DNA of 64,000 bases, taken from the NCBI GenBank assembly GCA_049603835.1, contig JBMYSZ010000003.1, positions 62,001 through 126,000 on the forward strand, read 5' to 3'. This document shows, in pieces, positions 8,993 to 17,441 of this stretch (positions within the stretch are counted from its first letter, which is position 1; each line of letters opens with the position of its first letter). Both the position numbers and the translations under genes were made by a program. The DNA comes from Mangrovicoccus sp049603835. GTDB taxonomy: Bacteria; Pseudomonadota; Alphaproteobacteria; Rhodobacterales; Rhodobacteraceae. A model generated the notes under the pieces. It made no database searches. It saw only the letters and a program-made list of their open reading frames with translations, and had not been told where the DNA came from.

Positions 8993-9893
8993 TTTCGCCG
9001 CCCAGGCCTGGGGCCAACCCGCTCGGGCACCGCGCTTGATCGCCGAACGGGAAAACGCAGTCTATGAGCTTTGGCTTCAAGATGGCCGCCACCTAGCGCT
9101 ACGGCGTCACCGGCAGAATTACCAAAGCGCCGAAGCCGTCGCGGCAGAGCTTAGCTGGACTTATGGGCTCAGTCAGCAGGGTTTCCCCTGTCCCGCACCC
9201 TGCCCAACCCAAGACGGAACATATTTCACCGAAACCCCGGATGGGGCGCTTTGGTCTGCAGTGGCCTGGCTGGCCGCTTCGCCCCTGGAGGATGCAAATC
9301 CCGAAAAATTTCGCCAACTTGGAGCGCTCATCGCTCGGCTGCATGCCACAAGTGACGGGCTAGATCTGCCGCTACTGCCCCGCCCAGAATGGGATATTAC
9401 CAGTTTTTGCTGCTCTGATACGCCCATATGGGGCCGATTTTGGGAAAATCCGAGCCTAAGCCCGTCTGAGGCAGATCGTCTTTCCCAGGCACGCCAGGAT
9501 CTGCAAGACCGGCTATCGGATCTGCAACAGCTAGATAAGGGCCTGATCCATGGGGATCTTTTGCCCGATAACATTCTGCAAGGCGCAGATGGGCTGCATA
9601 TTATTGACTTCGATGATGGGGGTTATGGCTATCGGCTATATGATCTGGCCACCGCGCTGATCCAGCATCTCGACCACCCGGACTATCCCGCGCTGCAAGA
9701 GGCGCTTTGCCAGGGCTATGGCCAAGAGCGAGGATGGGATCCGGCCCAATTCGCGCCTTTGCCGCTTTTCCTGCTCTGCCGCGCCTTGGCCTCTGCGGGA
9801 TGGGTGATCGGCCGCCTGCCCGCCACTGATCCCAAATGCCGCGCCTATGCCAAGAGAGCCCTCAATCTCAGCGCGCGGGTTTTGGGCGTTTAG
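8982..9893 (+). CDS. APH-family small-molecule kinase (possible hydroxylysine/ethanolamine-type kinase)
   Basis: The 303-residue protein has the aminoglycoside-phosphotransferase fold: catalytic loop HGDLLPDNI (190-198) and metal-binding IDFDDGG (208-214), with a nucleotide-binding N-lobe that begins around residue 20. Such kinases phosphorylate hydroxyls on choline, ethanolamine, hydroxylysine, homoserine or sugars. Its start lies inside the end of the PLP-enzyme gene, so the pair is probably co-translated; the product would be the substrate of that phospho-lyase-like enzyme. Its stop codon overlaps that of convergent pncB (bases 9890-9893). Antibiotic resistance is unlikely given the metabolic neighbour. 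Confidence 0.82.
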   Translation: MTPDFAAQAWGQPARAPRLIAERENAVYELWLQDGRHLALRRHRQNYQSAEAVAAELSWTYGLSQQGFPCPAPCPTQDGTYFTETPDGALWSAVAWLAASPLEDANPEKFRQLGALIARLHATSDGLDLPLLPRPEWDITSFCCSDTPIWGRFWENPSLSPSEADRLSQARQDLQDRLSDLQQLDKGLIHGDLLPDNILQGADGLHIIDFDDGGYGYRLYDLATALIQHLDHPDYPALQEALCQGYGQERGWDPAQFAPLPLFLLCRALASAGWVIGRLPATDPKCRAYAKRALNLSARVLGV

Positions 9894-11197
9894 ACCACGA
9901 CCTCTAGCTCATCTTGTTTGCCAATCTCAAACACACGCTTATAGCGGGCGATTTCTTCGGGCGTTCCCATAGCCTTACGCGGATTATCCGAGAGTTTCAC
10001 CGTGGGCCGCCCATTGGCCGAAATCGCCTTACAGACCAGCGAAAACGGCGCCAAAGCGTCATTCGGCACCAGCCCCCGGAAATCATTGGTCAGCAAAGTG
10101 CCCCAGCCAAAACTGACCCGCACCCGGCCATTGAACTGCGATGTCAGCTCTTCCATTTTGCGCACATCCAAACCGTCCGAGAAAATCAGCAACTTCTCTT
10201 TCGGGTCTTCGCCGCGCTCTTGCCACCACCGGATCGCCGTTTCCGCACCGGAGGCAGGGTCACCACTATCGATGCGCATCCCAGTCCAACCCGCCAGCCA
10301 ATCCGGCGCTTGGCGCAAAAATGCCTCGGTTCCATATGTGTCGGGCAGGATGATCCGCAGATTGCCGTCATGTTCTTCGTGCCAATCAGCCAGGATCTTA
10401 TAAGGCGCTTGGCGAAGCTCTTCATCCGTTTCGGCCAAGGCGGAATAGACCATTGGCAGCTCATGGGCATTGGTGCCAATCGCCTCCACCTCGCGGCGCA
10501 AAGCGATTAAGCAATTGGACGTCCCCGCGAAATTATCGCCCAAGCCCTCCATCAAGGCCTGAACACACCAGTCTTGCCACAAAAAAGAATGGCGCCGCCG
10601 GGTGCCGAAATCCGCTAAGCGCAAATCCGGGATATTGCGCAGCCGCTCGACCTTTTCCCAGACCTTGGTCATGGCGCGCGCATAAAGGATCTGTAGCTCG
10701 AAGCGATCCATATGGTTCAAAACGGCCCTGCCCCGCATCTCCATCAGCACGGCAAGGGCGGGAATTTCCCACAGCATCACTTCGGGCCAAGCGCCTTCAA
10801 AGGTCAGCTCATACTGCCCATCGCGCTTTTCCAGGTGATAGGGCGGCAGGCGCAGATTTTCGAACCACTCCATGAAATCCGGGCGGAACATCTGCCGTTT
10901 GCCGTAAAACGTATTGCCGCGCAGCCAGGTGCTTTCGCCACGCGATAGGCTGAGCGAGCGGATATGGTCCAGCTGTTCGCGCAGCTCGCCTTCGTCGATC
11001 AAATCGGCCAAGCGGATATCCGTCGTGCGATTGATCAGACTAAACTGCACATGCGTATCCCGCCGATTGCGAAATACCGACTGGCACATCAGCAGTTTAT
11101 AGAAATCCGTATCGATCAAAGATCTGACGATCGGATCGATTTTCCATTTATGGTTATAGACGCGCGTGGCGATATCGACCATTTCAGCTAGCTCCAT
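9890..11197 (-). CDS. pncB: Nicotinate phosphoribosyltransferase
   Basis: The 435-residue protein starts with the family pattern SLIDTDFYKLLMCQSVF and contains FGTRRRHSF, which includes the histidine region that is transiently phosphorylated, and a DGLDVRKM stretch near the phosphoribose site. It makes nicotinate mononucleotide from nicotinate and PRPP with ATP hydrolysis, the entry step of the Preiss-Handler NAD salvage route. It lies 43 bp downstream of a TetR gene on the same strand, so the two may share a transcript. Nicotinamidase, which supplies nicotinate, is encoded 1.4 kb away. Confidence 0.95.
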   Translation of the reverse strand: MELAEMVDIATRVYNHKWKIDPIVRSLIDTDFYKLLMCQSVFRNRRDTHVQFSLINRTTDIRLADLIDEGELREQLDHIRSLSLSRGESTWLRGNTFYGKRQMFRPDFMEWFENLRLPPYHLEKRDGQYELTFEGAWPEVMLWEIPALAVLMEMRGRAVLNHMDRFELQILYARAMTKVWEKVERLRNIPDLRLADFGTRRRHSFLWQDWCVQALMEGLGDNFAGTSNCLIALRREVEAIGTNAHELPMVYSALAETDEELRQAPYKILADWHEEHDGNLRIILPDTYGTEAFLRQAPDWLAGWTGMRIDSGDPASGAETAIRWWQERGEDPKEKLLIFSDGLDVRKMEELTSQFNGRVRVSFGWGTLLTNDFRGLVPNDALAPFSLVCKAISANGRPTVKLSDNPRKAMGTPEEIARYKRVFEIGKQDELEVVV

Positions 11198-11240
11198 GAC
11201 TTTTCCGCTTAGAGCAACCTCAAACCGTTAACGCAAGTGC

Positions 11241-11840
11241 TCACTCCCCTGTGCCTTTGCCGGTAAAGGTCAGCAGGGCCGCTTCGGTCATATGGGCGAT
11301 ATAAACCTCTTGGCTCCAGCCCTTTTCTTCGGTCAGGCTGCGCCAATTGCCGAAAGACACCATCGCCCAGAGCATATCGGCACCGCTTTCCACATCCCAA
11401 TGGGCTAGAAGCGCACCATCCGCTTCCAGCGCGCGGATGGCAGCGGTGCAGCCATGATGCAAGGCGCTCATCCGGTCCTTTAGCGCTGCGGCGGCGTCCG
11501 GGTCGCTTTCCGCCATTGCCAGCAAAGTTGACACGAAATTGCGCACCTCCGGCATCCATTCGGCCCAGGCGCGGATATATGCGGCGATCCGGTCGCGGCC
11601 GTTTTTTGCCGCGCGGGACGGGGCCAGACGGGCAGGCATATCTAGCTGGTCTTCGAGATGGCGGGTGGCCGCGACCAGCAATTCGCCCCGCGTTTTGAAA
11701 TGCAGATAAAGCGCCTGACGGGAAATCCCGGCGGCCTTTGCAATATCGGACATACGCGCGGCTTTGCCATCGCCTGCTTCCAAGAGCTGGCAAGTCGCAT
11801 TCAGGATTTTTTGGCGGGTGGGGCTCGGAGTGCTTGACAT
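11241..11840 (-). CDS. TetR-family transcriptional regulator
   Basis: The 199-residue protein has an N-terminal helix-turn-helix (about 8-55; RMSDIAKAAGISRQALYLHF) typical of TetR, followed by a helical ligand-binding part without a recognisable ligand signature. It is divergent from an NAD(P)-binding oxidoreductase, and the 74-bp space between them holds a perfect 14-bp palindrome. The usual arrangement would be repression of itself and of the divergent gene. pncB follows on the same strand and might be drawn into the same control. Confidence 0.88.
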   Translation of the reverse strand: MSSTPSPTRQKILNATCQLLEAGDGKAARMSDIAKAAGISRQALYLHFKTRGELLVAATRHLEDQLDMPARLAPSRAAKNGRDRIAAYIRAWAEWMPEVRNFVSTLLAMAESDPDAAAALKDRMSALHHGCTAAIRALEADGALLAHWDVESGADMLWAMVSFGNWRSLTEEKGWSQEVYIAHMTEAALLTFTGKGTGE

Positions 11841-11881
11841 AGTGTCTATGTACGCGTAATTGTCAGGCTGTCAATTGACAG
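11838..11881. promoter_or_regulatory. Candidate TetR operator region with two inverted repeats
   Basis: The perfect palindrome CTGTCAATTGACAG occupies 11868-11881, and a second inverted repeat, CATAG-TGT-CTATG, spans 11838-11850 and includes the TetR start codon. TGTCA also recurs at 11861-11865 and 11883-11887, flanking the palindrome. This is the place expected for a TetR dimer site controlling both divergent genes. No clear -10/-35 pair was assigned. Confidence 0.6.
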
Positions 11882-11914
11882 TGTGTCAAGCAAATCCAAG
11901 AAAGGACAATAGCA

Positions 11915-12535
11915 ATGAAACTGATTATCTTCGGAGCCACCGGATCCATTGGCCGCCATGTGGTGGCCCAAGCCCAAGCAGACGGGCATCAAGTCACCGC
12001 CTTCACCCGCTCGGGCCAGGCCCCGAAAGACACGCCAAATGGTGTGAGCGTGATCAAAGGCGATGTGCTGAACCCAATCGATGTGGCCAATGCAATCGAA
12101 GGCCATGACGCCGTGATCTGTGTGCTCGGCAATGGCGCCAAAGGCGGGCTGCGCGCGGAAGGGACCGAAAATATCGTGGCCGGTATGAAATGGCACCGCG
12201 TGACGCGCCTGATCTGCCAATCGACCCTGGGCGCCGGGGAAAGCTGGGGAAATCTGAATTTCTTTTGGCGGGTGATTATGTTCGGCTGGTTGCTGCGCAA
12301 TGTGCTGGCAGATCACCAAGCGCAAGAAGAGATCGTCCGCCAATCGGGCCTGGATTGGACCATCATCCGCCCGGCTGCTTTCACCGATGGGCCCCGCACG
12401 GGCGAGTATCGCACCGGATTTGCGGCAACTGATCGCTCGATCAGCCTCAAAATTTCCCGTGCGGATGTGGCGGATTTCCTATTGCGGCAGCTAGACACTG
12501 CGTCAGGCGGCAAAGTGATTGGGCTATCTTACTGA
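11915..12535 (+). CDS. NAD(P)H-binding oxidoreductase, NmrA/atypical SDR type
   Basis: The 206-residue protein begins with a Rossmann motif GATGSIGRHV (about 6-15) and continues in the pattern of single-domain NAD(P)-binding proteins related to NmrA and flavin reductase BLVRB (VICVLGNGAKGG; DWTIIRPAAFTDGP). Such proteins bind NADPH and act as quinone or flavin reductases or redox sensors. It lacks the YxxxK motif of classical SDRs. A good ribosome site (AAAGGA) precedes the ATG. It is divergent from the TetR gene and is its most likely target. Confidence 0.82.
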   Translation: MKLIIFGATGSIGRHVVAQAQADGHQVTAFTRSGQAPKDTPNGVSVIKGDVLNPIDVANAIEGHDAVICVLGNGAKGGLRAEGTENIVAGMKWHRVTRLICQSTLGAGESWGNLNFFWRVIMFGWLLRNVLADHQAQEEIVRQSGLDWTIIRPAAFTDGPRTGEYRTGFAATDRSISLKISRADVADFLLRQLDTASGGKVIGLSY

Positions 12536-12609
12536 GGGCTTGGCCAAACTGACATGAAGACCCTCTGCCAAGCCCATAAAAACAGATAGCGGGGCGGTTC
12601 CTGCCCCGC
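12536..12609. terminator. Two adjacent hairpins between convergent genes
   Basis: GGGCTTGGC (12536-12544) pairs with GCCAAGCCC (12567-12575), followed by ATAAAAA. A second stem GCGGGGC (12589-12595) / GCCCCGC (12603-12609) has a 7-nt loop. On the minus strand the second stem is followed by TATCTGTTTTT, fitting termination of pncA; the first could serve the plus-strand oxidoreductase gene. Confidence 0.6.
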
Positions 12610-12632
12610 CCCTTCTCTACCCCACGCCGCGC

Positions 12633-13241
12633 TTAATCGCGGATCGTGACACCCGCAGCTTTCATGGCGTCAAGAGCGGCTTTCAAAGACCCATCCAGAT
12701 CAATCGCGCGACAGGCGCTTAGGATCACCTCGGCCTCAAAACCCAGCTTTGCCGCGTCTTGTGCTGAAAAGCTCACACAGAAATCCGTCGCCAGCCCCAC
12801 CAGCGTCAGCTTCGTCACGCCACGGCTGCGCAGATAGCCTTCTAGTCCCGTGGGCGTGGTCTGGTCATTTTCGAAAAAGGCGGAATAGCTGTCGATGCCT
12901 TTGCGAAACCCCTTACGGATGATCATCTGCGCCGGATCCATGGCCAGGCCAGGATGAAACGCCGCCCCCTCACTGCCCTGGACGCAGTGATCCGGCCACA
13001 AAACCTGCGGCCCATAGGGCATCTCGGTCATGCTGAACGGGTCTTTGCCCGCATGCTGGCTAGCGAAAGAGCTATGATCCGCCGGATGCCAATCCTGGCT
13101 GAACACTACAACCGGAAATTCAGCCATCAACGCATTGATTGGCGCGACGACCTCATCTCCGCCTGCCACCGCCAAAGCGCCGCCTGGGCAGAAATCATTT
13201 TGAACATCGATGACGATTAGGGCTTCGGTCTCGGCGCGCAT
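12633..13241 (-). CDS. pncA: Nicotinamidase
   Basis: The 202-residue cysteine hydrolase opens IVIDVQNDFCPGGALAVAGG (catalytic Asp in DVQNDF), has the zinc-site pattern QDWHPADH, a lysine in RKGFRKG and the nucleophile in GLATDFCVSFSA. It converts nicotinamide to nicotinate and ammonia, feeding PncB. Length and motif order match PncA. It is convergent with the NmrA-like gene and divergent from trhO. Confidence 0.94.
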   Translation of the reverse strand: MRAETEALIVIDVQNDFCPGGALAVAGGDEVVAPINALMAEFPVVVFSQDWHPADHSSFASQHAGKDPFSMTEMPYGPQVLWPDHCVQGSEGAAFHPGLAMDPAQMIIRKGFRKGIDSYSAFFENDQTTPTGLEGYLRSRGVTKLTLVGLATDFCVSFSAQDAAKLGFEAEVILSACRAIDLDGSLKAALDAMKAAGVTIRD

Positions 13242-13335
13242 TGGGAACTCCCTCCTGGAATTGCCTTAGAGGTAAGCCGCAGATGCATAGCGGTCAACCA
13301 AGCTTCAGACTTGCAAAAGATCGCATTTTTGGCCT

Positions 13336-14358
13336 ATGAGCCCGGCCATGTTTACCGTTGCCGCTCTCTATCATTTCACCCCCTTCGACGATCCCGAAGC
13401 TATCCGCGATCCGCTATTGGAGCTCTGCCAAGCGCAGGGGATCAAGGGCATTTTGCTGCTGGCCCGCGAGGGGATTAACGGCACTATCGCCGGATCTCGC
13501 CAGGGCATTGACGCGGTGCTGGCGCATATTCGCGCTCTGCCCGGTTGCTCTGATCTGGAATGGAAGGAAAGCACGGCAGCCGCCGCGCCTTTCCCGCGTA
13601 TGAAGGTCCGGGTAAAGCAAGAAATCGTGACCATGGGCCAGCCCCAGGTGGATCCCCGCGCCTCTGTGGGCCGCTATCTGAACCCGCAGGAATGGAACGA
13701 GCTGATATCTGCCCCTGATGTGGCGGTGATCGATACGCGCAATGACTACGAGGTGGCGATAGGCACTTTCCGCGGCGCGGTTGACCCCGAAACCAAAAGC
13801 TTCCGCGATTTCCCCGCCTGGTGGGAAGCGAATAAAGAGCGGTTTCACAATAAACGCATCGCCATGTTCTGCACGGGCGGCATCCGCTGCGAGAAATCCA
13901 CCAATTACCTGATGGGCGAAGGCGTGCCAGAGGTGTTCCACCTCAAAGGCGGCATCCTGAAATATCTTGAGGAAATGCCAGAGGAAGACAGCCTTTGGGA
14001 CGGCGCTTGCTTTGTCTTTGACCGCCGGGTCTCTGTGGAACATGGGCTGCGCGAAGGACCGCATGAGCTATGCCATGCCTGCCGCCGACCGATCTTGCCC
14101 GAGGATAAAACCCGCCCCGAATTCGAAGACGGCGTCAGCTGCCACCACTGCGTAACTGAAACCTCCGAGGCCGACAAAGAGCGGTTCCGCGAGCGGCAAA
14201 AGCAGATGCGCCTAGCGCGGGAACGTGGCGAGGACCATTTCGGCCCAGGCCATCCCGGTGCTCTGGCCTCATTTACGGATGCGCCAGCCGGTTTTGAAGA
14301 TCCAGCCGATGATGGCGAGACAAGCAGTGGTGAAGCCCAAAATCGCCAAGAGGCTTAG
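13336..14358 (+). CDS. trhO: tRNA uridine(34) hydroxylase TrhO (rhodanese family)
   Basis: This 340-residue protein has an N-terminal alpha/beta domain (LLAREGINGTIAGS) and a rhodanese domain with the active-site loop CTGGIRCEKS (Cys about 179), followed by a cysteine-rich tail (CHACRRPI..CHHC). That architecture is TrhO (YceA), which makes 5-hydroxyuridine at wobble position 34. The relative start MFTVAALYHF at 13348 matches family N-termini better than the ATG at 13336; neither has a strong ribosome site. The last 90 bp are read in the opposite direction by the ABC permease gene. Confidence 0.9.
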   Translation: MSPAMFTVAALYHFTPFDDPEAIRDPLLELCQAQGIKGILLLAREGINGTIAGSRQGIDAVLAHIRALPGCSDLEWKESTAAAAPFPRMKVRVKQEIVTMGQPQVDPRASVGRYLNPQEWNELISAPDVAVIDTRNDYEVAIGTFRGAVDPETKSFRDFPAWWEANKERFHNKRIAMFCTGGIRCEKSTNYLMGEGVPEVFHLKGGILKYLEEMPEEDSLWDGACFVFDRRVSVEHGLREGPHELCHACRRPILPEDKTRPEFEDGVSCHHCVTETSEADKERFRERQKQMRLARERGEDHFGPGHPGALASFTDAPAGFEDPADDGETSSGEAQNRQEA

Positions 14359-15030
14359 GCCGATCGGCACATCGCCCTGCCCGAAAAACGCCCAGCGGAA
14401 GCCTGAAACCAGGTAAACCACTGGGTTAAACATGCTGATCACCTGCCAAACCGGCGGAAGCATCTTGATCGAATAGAAGCTACCGCCAAGGAAGACGAGC
14501 GGTGTGATCACAAGCAGTGGCACGAGCTGCAATTGGTCGAAACTTTCGGCCCATATACCGATGATAAAGCCCAAAAGCGCAAATGAGATGCAAGTCAGCA
14601 GCAAAAAGGCGACCATTGCCAGCGGGTGCTGAATATGCAGATCCACAAAGAAAAACGCGGTGATCAGGATAATCACCCCGATCATCAGCGCTTTGGTCGC
14701 CGCCGCCCCGGCAAAGCCAATGACGATCTCTAGGAAATTCACCGGCGCGGAGAGATGCTCATAGATCGTGCCCATGAATTTCGGAAAATAGATCCCGAAA
14801 GACGCATTGGTGATGGATTGGGTCATCACAGACAGCATGATCAGTCCCGGCACGATGAAGGCGCCATAAGGCACGCCGTCTACCTCGTCGATATTGCGGC
14901 CAATCGCGGCGCCAAATACCACGAAATAAAGCGAAGTCGATATCACCGGCGAAATCAGACTTTGGCTGACTGTCCGAAAAAACCGCGCCATTTCATAGCG
15001 ATACATAGTGAGGATGGCGATGGGATTCAT
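14269..15030 (-). CDS. ABC-2 type transporter permease (YadH-like)
   Basis: The 253-residue membrane protein has six hydrophobic segments and the ABC-2 pattern (SPVISTSLYFVVFG; GLIMLSVMTQSITNASFG; PLVFLGGSFYS). Length matches YadH-type permeases. It forms an exporter with the ATPase encoded directly upstream, with ATGA start/stop overlap. The transported substrate is unknown. The 3' end overlaps the end of convergent trhO by 90 bp, both frames being intact. Confidence 0.88.
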   Translation of the reverse strand: MNPIAILTMYRYEMARFFRTVSQSLISPVISTSLYFVVFGAAIGRNIDEVDGVPYGAFIVPGLIMLSVMTQSITNASFGIYFPKFMGTIYEHLSAPVNFLEIVIGFAGAAATKALMIGVIILITAFFFVDLHIQHPLAMVAFLLLTCISFALLGFIIGIWAESFDQLQLVPLLVITPLVFLGGSFYSIKMLPPVWQVISMFNPVVYLVSGFRWAFFGQGDVPIGLSLLAILGFTTACLAIIGWIFKTGWRIRK

Positions 15031-15950
15031 GAGGTTTCTCGTACCAGATCGACAAAGATATCTTCGAGGCTGCTTTGCGCGGTGGAGATATCGCGCAGAT
15101 GCAGCCCAGCCCCGGCGAGGTCTTGTAGCAGCCGGGTGATCCCTGTCTGGTTGCTTTTTGCATCATATTCATAGATCAGCGCATCGCCTTCGGGGGCAAT
15201 GCTCAGCTGATAGGCGGCAAGGCTGTCAGGCACTTCAGTGACCGGCTCCGACAGCTCCACTCGCATCTGTTTGCGCCCCATCTGGGCCATAAGCTTGGCC
15301 TTTTCTTCCACCAGATGGATCCGGCCGGAATTGATCACAGCGACGCGGTCGGCGATGGCCTCGGCCTCTTCGATATAATGGGTGGTCAGGATGATTGTGA
15401 CGCCCTCGGCCTTTAGCTGGGCCACGACTTTCCACATATCCCGGCGCAGCTCCACATCGACCCCGGCAGTGGGTTCATCCAGGAACAGAACTCTCGGCTC
15501 ATGGGCCAGGGCTTTGGCAATCAGCACCCGGCGCTTCATACCGCCCGACAGCTCCATCACCTTTGCGTCGCGCTTGTCCCAAAGCGATAGCTGGCGCAGG
15601 ACCTTTTCCACATAGGCGGGGTTGGCTTTAAGCCCGAACATGCCGCGCGAAAAGCGCACGCAAGCGGCGACTTTGGTAAATGGCTCTAGCGAGATTTCCT
15701 GAGGCACTAATCCGATCAGCCCGCGCGCTTTGCGATAGTCGCGCACCACGTCATGACCGCCCACGGTAATTGTGCCGCTCGTGGGCTGGCTAATCCCGCA
15801 TATGGTTGAAATCAGGGTCGTTTTCCCGGCACCATTGGGGCCAAGCAAAGCCAGAATTTCACCTTCGCGGATATCCAGCGAAGCGCCATTCAGGGCCTTG
15901 AAACCGGACCCATAGGTCTTTGTCACGTCATTGACGGATACAATACTCAC
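15027..15950 (-). CDS. ABC transporter ATP-binding protein (YadG-like)
   Basis: The protein contains Walker A GPNGAGKTT, signature LSGGMKRR, Walker B VLFLDEP and H-loop TTHY, with a C-terminal domain that follows the ATPase core. A longer reading frame extends upstream to 16037, but the start chosen is GTG at 15950, because GGAGGG lies 8 nt upstream and the protein then begins right at the ATPase domain (SIVSVNDVTKTYG). This gives 307 residues, the length of YadG-type proteins. It powers the adjacent permease. Confidence 0.92.
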   Translation of the reverse strand: MSIVSVNDVTKTYGSGFKALNGASLDIREGEILALLGPNGAGKTTLISTICGISQPTSGTITVGGHDVVRDYRKARGLIGLVPQEISLEPFTKVAACVRFSRGMFGLKANPAYVEKVLRQLSLWDKRDAKVMELSGGMKRRVLIAKALAHEPRVLFLDEPTAGVDVELRRDMWKVVAQLKAEGVTIILTTHYIEEAEAIADRVAVINSGRIHLVEEKAKLMAQMGRKQMRVELSEPVTEVPDSLAAYQLSIAPEGDALIYEYDAKSNQTGITRLLQDLAGAGLHLRDISTAQSSLEDIFVDLVRETS

Positions 15951-16112
15951 GAATAGAGCCCTCCATTCGGCGCAAACTAGAGTGCGCGAAGGCAAAGGGA
16001 AACAGGGAAAAGCTCCGCATTTTTGCACATGGGCCAAATGGCTTGTGCGTCCGCCCGAGCTTGAACTGGAGGCAGGTCCTGCCGAAACGGATTATTGCCA
16101 TGACCCAAAAGA

Positions 16113-16135
16113 AAAAGGCCCCATTGGGGCCTTTT
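16113..16135 (-). terminator. nqrF: Rho-independent terminator of the nqr operon
   Basis: AAAAGGCCCC and GGGGCCTTTT form a perfect 10-bp stem with a 3-nt loop, 74 bp past the nqrF stop. On the minus strand it is followed by TCTTTT, on the plus strand by C. It would stop the nqr transcript before the divergent ABC gene. Confidence 0.8.
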
Positions 16136-16164
16136 CGTGCAGCTCTTTTTCCAGGGCTCCGCCC

Positions 16165-16212
16165 GTGATCACCGGAAATCATCCCCCGGATGATTTCTTT
16201 TTCGGTGATCAC
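16165..16212 (-). other. Compound hairpin spanning the nqrF stop codon
   Basis: Two inverted repeats are nested. Outer arms GTGATCACCG (16165-16174) and CGGTGATCAC (16203-16212) enclose inner arms GAAATCATCC (16175-16184) and GGATGATTTC (16188-16197) with a 3-nt loop. Together they make a 20-bp stem with one 5-nt bulge. The outer arm contains the TGA stop of nqrF. It may stabilise the 3' end of the transcript. Confidence 0.7.
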
Positions 16213-17429
16213 CCACCAAAATCATCGAGCATGATGTCTTCGCGGTCTACACCCAGATCCAACAGCATATTGATCACCGACTGGTTCATGATGGGCGGGC
16301 CACACATGTAGAATTCGCAGTCTTCCGGCGCCGGGTGGTTTTTCAAATATTCTTCGAAAAGAACATTGTGAATGAAGCCCGTATAGCCCGTCCATTCATC
16401 TTCGGGCAGCGCATCAGAAAGCGCCACATGCCAGGTGAAATTCGGGTTTTCCGCAGCCAGACCGTCGAAATCTTCTACATAGAACATTTCACGCTTAGAC
16501 CGGGCCCCATACCAGAAGCTGACTTTCCGGTTGGTTTTGATCCGCTTGAGCTGGTCGAAGATATGGCTCCGCATCGGCGCCATCCCCGCACCACCGCCGA
16601 CAAAGATCATCTCTTTTTCGGTGTCACGGGCAAAGAATTCGCCGAACGGACCAGAAATCGTCACCTCATCCCCAGGTTTGAGGTTGAAGATAAAGGACGA
16701 CATCTTACCAGCCGGAATGCCTTCGGAGCCCGGAGGCGGCGAGGCGATCCGGACATTGAGCATGATAATGCCCTCTTCTTCCGGATAGTTCGCCATGGAG
16801 TAAGCGCGCTCCACCGGCTCGGTCACTTTCGAATTCACGTCCCAAATTTTGAACCGGTCCCAATCGGGATGGTATTCTTCGGCAACATCGAATTCTTTGT
16901 AGCTCAGCTCATAGGGTGGGCATTCGATCTGAATATAGCCACCAGCGCGGAAATTCACATTTTCGCCTTCGGGCAGTTCCAGAACCAGCTCTTTGATGAA
17001 GGTCGCAACGTTATCATTGGAGCGGACCTTACAGCGCCATTTTTTCACACCGAAGACCTCTTCGGGCACTTCGATCTTCATGTCTTGCTTCACCGCCACC
17101 TGACAGGACAGGCGATCACCGCAAGAGGCTTCGCGCTTGGTGATATGGCTTTCTTCGGTCGGCAGGATCGAGCCGCCGCCTTCAAAAACCTTCACCCGGC
17201 ACTGGGCGCAAGTGCCACCGCCACCACAAGCGGAGGGCACGAAAAGTTTCGCTTCGGCCAGGGTTTGCAGCAGCTTACCGCCCGCCGGAACCGAAATGGT
17301 TTTTTCGCCATTGATCTCGATATTGACGTTGCCAGAAGAGACCAGCTTGGACCGCGCACCCAAGATGATCGTCACCAGCGCCAGAACGATCAGGGTAAAG
17401 AGGATGACGCCTAGTAGAAATGTCGACAT
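16209..17429 (-). CDS. nqrF: Na+-translocating NADH:quinone reductase subunit F
   Basis: The 406-residue subunit has an N-terminal membrane anchor (about 4-24), a [2Fe-2S] ferredoxin domain with CGGGGTCAQC and a later CGDRLSC, and an FAD/NADH reductase domain (RAYSMANYPEE for FAD, GGGAGMAPMRSH and the CGPP end motif for NADH). It is the entry point where NADH hands electrons to FAD and then the iron-sulfur centre of the Na+ pump. It is last in the nqrABCDEF operon, 12 bp after nqrE. Confidence 0.97.
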   Translation of the reverse strand: MSTFLLGVILFTLIVLALVTIILGARSKLVSSGNVNIEINGEKTISVPAGGKLLQTLAEAKLFVPSACGGGGTCAQCRVKVFEGGGSILPTEESHITKREASCGDRLSCQVAVKQDMKIEVPEEVFGVKKWRCKVRSNDNVATFIKELVLELPEGENVNFRAGGYIQIECPPYELSYKEFDVAEEYHPDWDRFKIWDVNSKVTEPVERAYSMANYPEEEGIIMLNVRIASPPPGSEGIPAGKMSSFIFNLKPGDEVTISGPFGEFFARDTEKEMIFVGGGAGMAPMRSHIFDQLKRIKTNRKVSFWYGARSKREMFYVEDFDGLAAENPNFTWHVALSDALPEDEWTGYTGFIHNVLFEEYLKNHPAPEDCEFYMCGPPIMNQSVINMLLDLGVDREDIMLDDFGG

Positions 17430-17441
17430 ATATCCGCCCCC

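Noticed and set aside
8982..9893. Aminoglycoside resistance gene
   Set aside because: The fold is shared with metabolic kinases and the neighbour is a PLP phospho-lyase-like enzyme; no resistance context.
15951..16037. Upstream extension of the ABC ATPase gene (to 16037)
   Set aside because: The extra residues have no domain match and run through the spacer; GTG at 15950 has GGAGGG at the right distance.
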